Shown here: positions 58,813 through 64,000 of the stretch, in pieces
Layout: each line of letters starts with the position of its first letter
How positions within the stretch are numbered: the stretch's first letter is position 1
Assembly (NCBI RefSeq): GCF_010726955.1
Contig: NZ_AP022603.1
Location: 3,844,001-3,908,000 of the forward strand
Source of the DNA: Mycolicibacterium fallax
GTDB taxonomy: Bacteria > Actinomycetota > Actinomycetes > Mycobacteriales > Mycobacteriaceae
Length of the DNA: 64,000 nucleotides
Reading direction: 5' to 3'
Made by a program: the position numbers and the translations under genes
Notes under the pieces: generated by a model
Databases searched by the model: none
What the model saw: only the letters and a program-made list of their open reading frames with translations
What the model was told of the DNA's origin: nothing

Positions 58813-60201
58813 ATGGCCGCGCTTTCGGTGCTGACGTTCGCGCTGAGCTGGTGGCTGGGGCTGTACCTGCTGGGCCGTGACCGCCGCAAACCGGTGCTGG
58901 CGCTGGCCGCCGCCGGACTGTGCGGGTTCGCGCTGGTGGTCGCCCTGGATGCGGTCCGGCTGTCGGCCGGGAACCCCGAGCCGCTGGGCCGGGTGGAGAT
59001 CTTCCTGGTCATCGTGCCGGGGGTGGCGTGGCTGGCGGTGCTGCTGGAACTGGCCCGGCCGGCCCAGCGTTGGCGTCGCCGCGGGGCCGAGCGGGCCGCC
59101 GTCGTCGCGGTCGCGGTGCTCGCGGTGGTGGGCGCGGCGCTGGCCGGCGGCGTGGATCCGCCGCTGCGGTTCGGGCACTGGCTGATGTTCGCGGTGATCT
59201 CGGTGTCCACCCTGGCCGCGCTGGTGCTGGCGGTGCGCCGGGCCCCGCGGCCCGGGTCGGTGATCGGGGTGATCGTCGTCGCCACGCTGTTTTTCGCGCT
59301 GGCCAACGCGATCCTGGTGATCCCGCTGGGCATCCTGCCGAGCTGGCTGGCGCTGGCCTCGACCGGCTTCGACGTGCTCCTGCTCGGCCTGGCCGTCGCG
59401 CTGTGGGACGCCTTCGACGAGGGCCAGGCGCTGCGCGCCGACATGCGCCGATCCTTCGCCGGGGCGATGGCGGTGGCGGTGCTGTTCGGCGCGCAGGGCA
59501 TGGTCGGGATCGCTGCGACCGACGGCGCCGCGCGCACCGTGGTCACCGCGCTGACGTTCACCAGCGTCGGGGTTGCCGTCGCGCTCACCGTGCTGGCGGA
59601 CCCGCTGGCCGGGCTGCTGGACCGGCTGGTGTTCGCCCGCGCTCCGGAACTGCGCGCCGACCGCGCGGTGCTGCGCGACACCGAGGCCGCGCTGCCGCTG
59701 CGCCGGCCCAACCCGCTCGACGAGGTCGACGGCGAGACCTTCACCCGGTTGACCCGCCGAGCCCTCGGCCACTACGGCAACCTGTCCAAACTGGTGGCCA
59801 GCCCGCTGACCGCGCTGCCGATGATCGACGAGCGGCTGGCCGCGCGCGGGCTGCCGGACCAACCGCTGGAACGCGCCAACGAACTCAAGGCGCTGCTGGC
59901 CGAACGGATCGCCGCCCTCAAGCCCCGCGGCGACGACGACTTCGGCACCTCCGACGAGTGGCGCTACTACAACGCGCTGTACTTCCCGTACATCGCCGGG
60001 GTGCGGGCCTACGCCCAGAACGCCACCGCCGCCGGGCTGGACCCGGCCGGCCGGGCCGCCTGGCAGTGGCTGGTCACCGAGGTCCCGCAACGGTCCCTGC
60101 ACAACTGGCAGAACTCCGCGGCCAAGCTCATCGCCACCGACCTGCGCGGCCGGATGGCAGTGTCTGGCAGCACCGAGCGTCGACCTGGCAGTAGGCGCTG
60201 A
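58813..60201 (+). CDS. Multi-spanning membrane protein of unknown function
   Basis: This gene encodes 462 residues. The N-terminal 270 residues contain about eight hydrophobic helices. The C-terminal 180 residues are cytosolic and helical, with motifs FTRLTRRALGHYGNLSKLV and DEWRYYNALYFPYIAGVRAY that I do not link to a known family. The architecture recalls 7TM sensor proteins, but no kinase or cyclase domain is present. It ends in a basic Ser/Arg-rich tail. Confidence 0.78.
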   Translation: MAALSVLTFALSWWLGLYLLGRDRRKPVLALAAAGLCGFALVVALDAVRLSAGNPEPLGRVEIFLVIVPGVAWLAVLLELARPAQRWRRRGAERAAVVAVAVLAVVGAALAGGVDPPLRFGHWLMFAVISVSTLAALVLAVRRAPRPGSVIGVIVVATLFFALANAILVIPLGILPSWLALASTGFDVLLLGLAVALWDAFDEGQALRADMRRSFAGAMAVAVLFGAQGMVGIAATDGAARTVVTALTFTSVGVAVALTVLADPLAGLLDRLVFARAPELRADRAVLRDTEAALPLRRPNPLDEVDGETFTRLTRRALGHYGNLSKLVASPLTALPMIDERLAARGLPDQPLERANELKALLAERIAALKPRGDDDFGTSDEWRYYNALYFPYIAGVRAYAQNATAAGLDPAGRAAWQWLVTEVPQRSLHNWQNSAAKLIATDLRGRMAVSGSTERRPGSRR

Positions 60202-60259
60202 CCAGCATTGATGATGTCCCACCGAATCACGGGGGACTCCATCGATGAGAGGAACGGCG

Positions 60260-60670
60260 ATGACCACTCAACTGGCAGGAAACCCCACCGTCCGCTCCGA
60301 GGACGCCCTGGTGCGCACCGCGATGCGCGTCGACGCCGTGCTGGTGGGGGTCGTCGGGATCCCGTTTGTGGCCGCCGCGCGCCCGCTCGCCGAGTGGACC
60401 GGGATCCCGCAGGCGTTCGTGCTCGGCCTCGGGATCTTCTTCCTGGTCTACGCGGTCGACGTGTACTGGCTGGCCGGCCGGGATCGGGTGGCGCCGGGCG
60501 CGTGGGCGACGATCGTCGCCAACGAGGTCTGCACGCTGGCCGCGCTGGCCGTCGTTGTGCTCGGGGTCTGGCCGCTGACCGGGGTTGGCGTCGCGGCGCT
60601 GCTGTTCAGTGCCGTCTATACGGCCGTATTCGCCGCGGCGCAGTGGATCGGGCTGCGCCGGCTGGGCTGA
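60260..60670 (+). CDS. Small four-helix membrane protein of unknown function
   Basis: This gene encodes 136 residues with four hydrophobic segments spread from residue 25 to 132. ATG 60260 follows GAGAGGAACG; an earlier in-frame ATG at 60245 lacks such a site. No family is recognised. It is followed by a long palindrome and the coaA repeat array. Confidence 0.7.
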   Translation: MTTQLAGNPTVRSEDALVRTAMRVDAVLVGVVGIPFVAAARPLAEWTGIPQAFVLGLGIFFLVYAVDVYWLAGRDRVAPGAWATIVANEVCTLAALAVVVLGVWPLTGVGVAALLFSAVYTAVFAAAQWIGLRRLG

Positions 60671-60684
60671 CGACGCCCGAGGCT

Positions 60685-60757
60685 TGCACAGATGTACCGC
60701 CACAGCGCCGCCAAATGGATAATCCATTTGGCGGCGCTGTCAGCGGACATCTGTGCA
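60685..60757. repeat. 73-bp near-perfect palindrome
   Basis: The outer arms TGCACAGATGT and ACATCTGTGCA pair over 11 bp. After a small asymmetric bulge around CCGC/GCGG, a perfect 19-bp inner stem begins ACAGCGCCGCCAAATGGAT and is centred on position 60721. It can form a very long hairpin. It may be a bidirectional terminator between the small membrane protein and coaA, or a MITE-like element. No T-tract follows. Confidence 0.85.
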
Positions 60758-60770
60758 CGGCATCCGGGGG

Positions 60771-60972
60771 CCGCAGCCGGTTGATGGAGTGGGCTGGGCT
60801 GTTGGCGGGCCAGGGTGCCCTACAGTTTGCGCAGCCGCAGCCGGTTGATCTGCCGGCGGGACAGGTGCCCCTAGAGTTTGCGCAGCCGCAGCCGGTTGAT
60901 CGAGTGGGCCGTACTGCCGGCTGGCCAGGGAGCCCCTAGAGTTTGCGGAGCCGCAGCCGGTTGATGGAGTGG
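60771..60972 (-). repeat. Four-copy tandem array of the coaA 3' end
   Basis: CCGCAGCCGGTTGAT (the complement of codons near the coaA C-terminus) starts at 60771, 60835, 60886 and 60951, with offsets of 64, 51 and 65 bp. The copies at 60819-60849 and 60868-60909 also contain the last codons and stop region of coaA (CTA[G/C]AGTTTGCGCAG). The copy at 60936 is the real gene end. Spacers are related to each other (GGCCAGGG, GTGCCC). Confidence 0.92.
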
Positions 60973-61874
60973 TCGGCATCCTTGCGGAGGACCAGGGTGG
61001 CGCGCGGTCGGGTCGGCAGGATGTTCTCCACCAGGTTCGGCAGGTTGATCGCCCGCCAGATGTCACTGGCGGCGAACACCGCCTGATCATCGGTCAGTGT
61101 CGCGTAGTGGTGAAAGTGCGAGGCCGGGTTCGAGAACGCGCCCGCTCGCATCGCCAAAAACCTTGACACGTACCAAGATTCGATGTCTTGGATGCGCGCG
61201 TCGACGTACACCGAGAAGTCGAACAGGTCGCTGACCATCAGCGTCGGACCGGTCTGCAGGACGTTGAGGCCCTCCAGGATCAGGATGTCGGGGTGGCGGA
61301 TGACGATCTTCTCCCGCGGCACCACATCGTAGAGCAGATGCGAATACACCGGGGCGTAGGCCGCCGGGGCGCCGGATTTCACTGCCGTCACGAACCGCAT
61401 CAGGGCCCGCCGGTCATAGCTCTCCGGGAAACCCTTGCGGTGCATCAGGTTCTGCCGATCCAGCTCGGCGTTCGGGTAGAGGAACCCATCGGTGGTGACC
61501 AGGTCGACCCGCGGGTGGTGCTCCCAGCGGGCCAGCAGCGCCTGCAGCACGCGGGCGGTGGTGGACTTGCCCACCGCGACGCTGCCGGCCACCCCAATCA
61601 CGAACGGCACCGGGCGATCCGGATTCTGCTCGGTCTCGCCGAGGAACTCTGAGGTGGCCGAGAACAGTCGCTGCCGCGCCGCAACCTGCAGGTGGATCAG
61701 TCGGGCCAGCGGGAGGTAGACCTCCTCGACCTCCAGCAAGTCGATCTGCTCGCCGAGGCCGCGCAGGCCGCGCAGTTCATTCTCGGTCAGCTTCAGCGGC
61801 GTCGACATTCGGAGCGCGCGCCATTGAGCCCGGTCGAATTCGACGTACGGGCTGGGCTCGCTCAGCCGCGCCAT
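60936..61874 (-). CDS. coaA: Type I pantothenate kinase
   Basis: This 312-residue kinase catalyses the first step of CoA synthesis from pantothenate. The Walker A motif GSVAVGKST lies at about 97-105. [25 protein letters not shown] and [15 protein letters not shown] are family blocks. The protein is nearly collinear with Rv1092c over its whole length and ends [19 protein letters not shown] plus RLRKL. ATG 61874. The DNA of this C-terminal part is repeated three more times downstream. Confidence 0.97.
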   Translation of the reverse strand: MARLSEPSPYVEFDRAQWRALRMSTPLKLTENELRGLRGLGEQIDLLEVEEVYLPLARLIHLQVAARQRLFSATSEFLGETEQNPDRPVPFVIGVAGSVAVGKSTTARVLQALLARWEHHPRVDLVTTDGFLYPNAELDRQNLMHRKGFPESYDRRALMRFVTAVKSGAPAAYAPVYSHLLYDVVPREKIVIRHPDILILEGLNVLQTGPTLMVSDLFDFSVYVDARIQDIESWYVSRFLAMRAGAFSNPASHFHHYATLTDDQAVFAASDIWRAINLPNLVENILPTRPRATLVLRKDADHSINRLRLRKL

Positions 61875-61932
61875 GGCCTCAGTCTTGCAGTCCTGCGCGC
61901 CGCCGGGGAATCCGGGTACGGGCGCGGCTACC

Positions 61933-63150
61933 GTGTCTGAGGTGTCTCCTGAGGTGTTGATTCGCGAGTTCCTGCTGCTCGGTTTGCGCTTCGACCGCAT
62001 CGAGGATGGCTACGTCGACTCGTTCACCGGGGACCCCGCGCTGCGCCGTCAGGTCGCCGACGAGCCCGACCCGGTGCCCACCGATCTGGTCAAACAGGCC
62101 CGCTACCTGCTCGACGCGCTGCCCGGCGTGCCGCTGGACGAGCAATTCACCGCGATGCGCGCCGAATACCTGCGGGCGCACCTGCGCGCGTTGGCGTGCG
62201 CCGGACGCAAGTTCGCCGGGGAGCAGGTCGGCTTCGTCGAGGAGGTCCGCGACTACTTCGACGTCACCATCACCAAGGGCGACCCGGAGACCTACCGTCA
62301 GGCGCACCGATCGCTGGAGGAGGCGCTCGGTGGCAGCGGACCGCTGACCGAGCGGATCGCGGCCTACCGGGCCGGCGAGGAGATCGCGCCGCAGCGACTC
62401 GGTGAGGCCATCGACGCGTTCTCCAGCGCGCTGCGCGACCGGGTCCGGGCCAGCTACCCGCTGCCCGACACCGAGACCGTCGAGTACGAGATCGTCACCG
62501 ACAAGCCGTGGTCGGGGTTCAACTACTACCGCGGCAACTACACCTCGACGGTCGCGGTCAACGCCGACCTCAAGCAGCAGATGTCGAACCTGCCGCGGCT
62601 GGTGGCGCACGAGTCCTATCCGGGCCACCACACCGAGCACTGCCGCAAGGAAGCCGGCTTGGTCGCCGGGCTGGGGCAGGCCGAGCAGACCATCTTCTTG
62701 GTCAACACCCCGCAGTGCCTGATGGCCGAGGGGCTGGCCGACCTCGCGCTGTACGCCGCGGTCGGCCCGGAATGGGGCGGCTGGGCCGCCGAGATCTACG
62801 CCGACCTCGGGCTGCGGTTCGACGGGCAGCGGGCGCAGGCGGTGTCCGCGGCGATGGCCGGGCTGGCCGACGTCCGTCAGGACGCCGCGCTGATGCTGCA
62901 CGACGAGCACCGCGACCCCGACGACGTCGTCGCCTACCTGCGGCGCTGGCTGCTGGTCGACGAGACCCGCGCCCGGCACATGCTGAGGTTCCTGTCCTCG
63001 CCGCTGTGGCGGGCCTACACCTCCACCTACGTGGAGGGCTACCGGCTGCTGCGCGGCTGGCTGGACGACCGCCCCGCCGGGATGGACCTCGCCGAACGCT
63101 TCCGGGTGCTGCTCGACGAGCCGCTGATCCCCTCCACCCTGCCGCGGTAA
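61933..63150 (+). CDS. DUF885 family putative metalloprotein
   Basis: This 405-residue protein has the motif [12 protein letters not shown], an HExxPGHH-type zinc-binding signature. A downstream [15 protein letters not shown] segment includes a Glu that could be the third ligand. DUF885 proteins are predicted M1-like peptidases; activity is unproven. The start is uncertain: GTG 61933 begins the conserved region, while an ATG at 61873 overlapping the divergent coaA start would add 20 residues. It is followed by a GC-rich repeat region. Confidence 0.82.
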   Translation: MSEVSPEVLIREFLLLGLRFDRIEDGYVDSFTGDPALRRQVADEPDPVPTDLVKQARYLLDALPGVPLDEQFTAMRAEYLRAHLRALACAGRKFAGEQVGFVEEVRDYFDVTITKGDPETYRQAHRSLEEALGGSGPLTERIAAYRAGEEIAPQRLGEAIDAFSSALRDRVRASYPLPDTETVEYEIVTDKPWSGFNYYRGNYTSTVAVNADLKQQMSNLPRLVAHESYPGHHTEHCRKEAGLVAGLGQAEQTIFLVNTPQCLMAEGLADLALYAAVGPEWGGWAAEIYADLGLRFDGQRAQAVSAAMAGLADVRQDAALMLHDEHRDPDDVVAYLRRWLLVDETRARHMLRFLSSPLWRAYTSTYVEGYRLLRGWLDDRPAGMDLAERFRVLLDEPLIPSTLPR

Positions 63151-63241
63151 TTCCCGCCGCCCGCCGCGCGCCCGCCGCGCCCCCGCCGCGCGCCCCGCCC
63201 GGCGCCCGTCGCGCACCCGCAGCGCCGCCAGCCCCATCACC

Positions 63242-63302
63242 GCCCAGCGCTCACCGGTGTACGCCGCCCTCGGCGTGTCCGGTACCGCGATGAGCGCTGG
63301 GC
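63242..63302. repeat. 61-bp palindrome-ended element, copy b
   Basis: The ends are perfect 12-bp inverted repeats, GCCCAGCGCTCA and TGAGCGCTGGGC. The inner part has GTGTACGCCG, a short variable loop, CGGCGTGTCCGGTACC. Copy c lies 73 bp downstream in the same orientation and copy a at 45060-45120. Confidence 0.9.
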
Positions 63303-63314
63303 GCCGACGTCCCC

Positions 63315-63375
63315 GCCCAGCGCTCACCCGTGTACGCCGTCGTCGGCGTGTCCGGTACCAGGTTGAGCGCTGGGC
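63315..63375. repeat. 61-bp palindrome-ended element, copy c
   Basis: This element has the same length and terminal inverted repeats as copy b. It differs mainly in the loop (TCGT versus CCCT) and in the bases between GGTACC and the right arm. That pattern of conserved arms and variable loops suggests selection on structure or recent spread. Confidence 0.9.
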
Positions 63376-63540
63376 GCAGGGGGAGCGCGGGGAAGGGCGC
63401 AAGGGGAGCGCGGGGAAGTGCGCGGCGGGACGCCGGGCGCGGGGGGAGCGCCGGGGACGCCGGGCGGGGGAGCGCGGGGAACTACCGCGAGGTGGCACCG
63501 GGGGCCCACCGGATGAGGTTCGGCTACTACCCTTGAGCCC

Positions 63541-64000
63541 ATGACTGCTGACTCGACCGTCTCGACCCAGGGCGCCGATTACGCCGCGACCGCCAGCACG
63601 GCCTACCAGAACATCCTGCAGGTCATCGAGACCGTCGAGCCCCGCATCGCCGCGGCCACCCGCAAGGAGCTCGCCGATCAGCGTGAGTCGCTCAAGCTGA
63701 TCGCCAGCGAGAACTACGCCTCGCCGGCCGTGCTGCTGACCATGGGCACCTGGTTCTCCGACAAGTACGCCGAGGGCACCGTCGGGCACCGGTTCTACGC
63801 CGCCTGCCAGAACGTCGACACCGTCGAGGCGCTGGCCGCCGAGCACGCCCGCGAGCTCTTCGGCGCGCCGTACGCCTACGCCCAGCCGCACTCGGGCATC
63901 GACGCCAACCTGGTGGCCTACTGGGCGATCCTGGCCACCCGGGTGGAGACCCCGGGCCTGGCCGAGCTCGGCGCCAAGCACGTCAACGACCTGTCCGAGG
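63541..64000 (+). CDS. glyA: Serine hydroxymethyltransferase, N-terminal part (long class)
   Basis: The reading frame starts at ATG 63541 and runs off the window edge after 153 residues. SHMT motifs are clear: [36 protein letters not shown], and [17 protein letters not shown]. The region AKHVNDLSE and the form of the KYAEGT segment match the longer Chlamydia-like SHMT class, not M. tuberculosis GlyA1, which has KYAEGLPGRRYYGGC. It should interconvert serine and glycine with tetrahydrofolate and PLP. The position next to coaA is that of Rv1093. Confidence 0.88.
   Translation, partial: MTADSTVSTQGADYAATASTAYQNILQVIETVEPRIAAATRKELADQRESLKLIASENYASPAVLLTMGTWFSDKYAEGTVGHRFYAACQNVDTVEALAAEHARELFGAPYAYAQPHSGIDANLVAYWAILATRVETPGLAELGAKHVNDLSE

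Larger units (their letters stand above)
63151..63540. other. GC-rich low-complexity spacer before glyA
   Basis: This 390-bp region has no convincing gene. It starts with CGCC/GCGC-rich low-complexity sequence (63151-63230), holds two copies of a 61-bp palindrome-ended element, and ends with purine-rich GGGGAGCGCGGGG-type repeats (about 63376-63480). The glyA promoter should be near 63490-63530, but I cannot identify hexamers. Confidence 0.6.

Noticed and set aside
60740..61090. Minus-strand frame of 116 codons across the coaA repeat array
   Set aside because: Its DQPAAAAQT repeats come from the reiterated coaA 3' end in another frame.
61879..63981. 700-codon minus-strand open frame across DUF885 and glyA
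   Set aside because: It is antisense to two recognised genes and continues through the repeat spacer without any domain.

Overview
The window is high-GC DNA from a mycobacterium, most likely a non-tuberculous, Mycolicibacterium-type species. Many genes start with GTG, and gene pairs often overlap as GTGA or ATGA. Gene content and order follow M. tuberculosis H37Rv blocks around Rv1013-Rv1026, Rv1057-Rv1063c, Rv1069c-Rv1086 and Rv1092c-Rv1093. Locus names here are recalled from family and synteny knowledge, not searched.

Layout. (1) 1-3914: tail of an unrecognised gene, a pks16-type fatty-acyl adenylating enzyme, and a duplicated cluster of small secreted proteins. (2) 3943-9355, minus strand: glmU-prs-arsC-SDR-rplY-pth, with tRNA-Gln beside glmU. 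(3) 9400-15312: TetR regulator, mfd and mazG (DNA repair and nucleotide-pool sanitation). (4) 15282-18674, minus: the iron-uptake operon efeU-efeO-efeB, with an IdeR-like site upstream. (5) 18844-23346: lpqU, eno, ftsB-like, DUF501, ppx and tRNA-Leu(TAA). (6) 23365-30906: accessory-looking block with a MazEF-type toxin-antitoxin pair next to the tRNA, an Lrp/LysE pair, two patatins, an antigen-85-like esterase and a NarL-type two-component system. (7) 31406-36254: Rv1057-like beta-propeller, fadD, DapB-like reductase and class II glutamine amidotransferase. (8) 36258-43716: lpqV, a membrane alpha/beta hydrolase, echA8, echA9, a BI-1 family protein, fadA3 and a GDSL esterase. (9) 43912-52876: lipU, cbs and metB (transsulfuration) around three small membrane-protein genes, then GPP34, greA, DUF4307, mca and a small membrane protein. 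(10) 52948-64000: DUF255 thioredoxin-fold protein, ketosteroid-isomerase-like protein, hemolysin III, short-chain Z-prenyl diphosphate synthase, a second AMP-ligase, two membrane proteins, coaA, DUF885 and the start of a serine hydroxymethyltransferase gene.

The most unusual signals are non-coding. The 3' ends of four genes (glmU, lpqU, metB, coaA) are repeated in direct orientation 51-68 bp away, in coaA as a four-copy array. A 61-bp palindrome-ended element occurs three times. Two perfect copies of GTGAAAATATTTTCAC lie 30 bp apart in a GC-rich intergenic region. A 73-bp near-perfect palindrome lies beside the coaA array. Two local anomalies in genes also stand out: cbs looks internally compacted, and the SHMT at the right edge is of the Chlamydia-like long class rather than the M. 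tuberculosis GlyA1 type.
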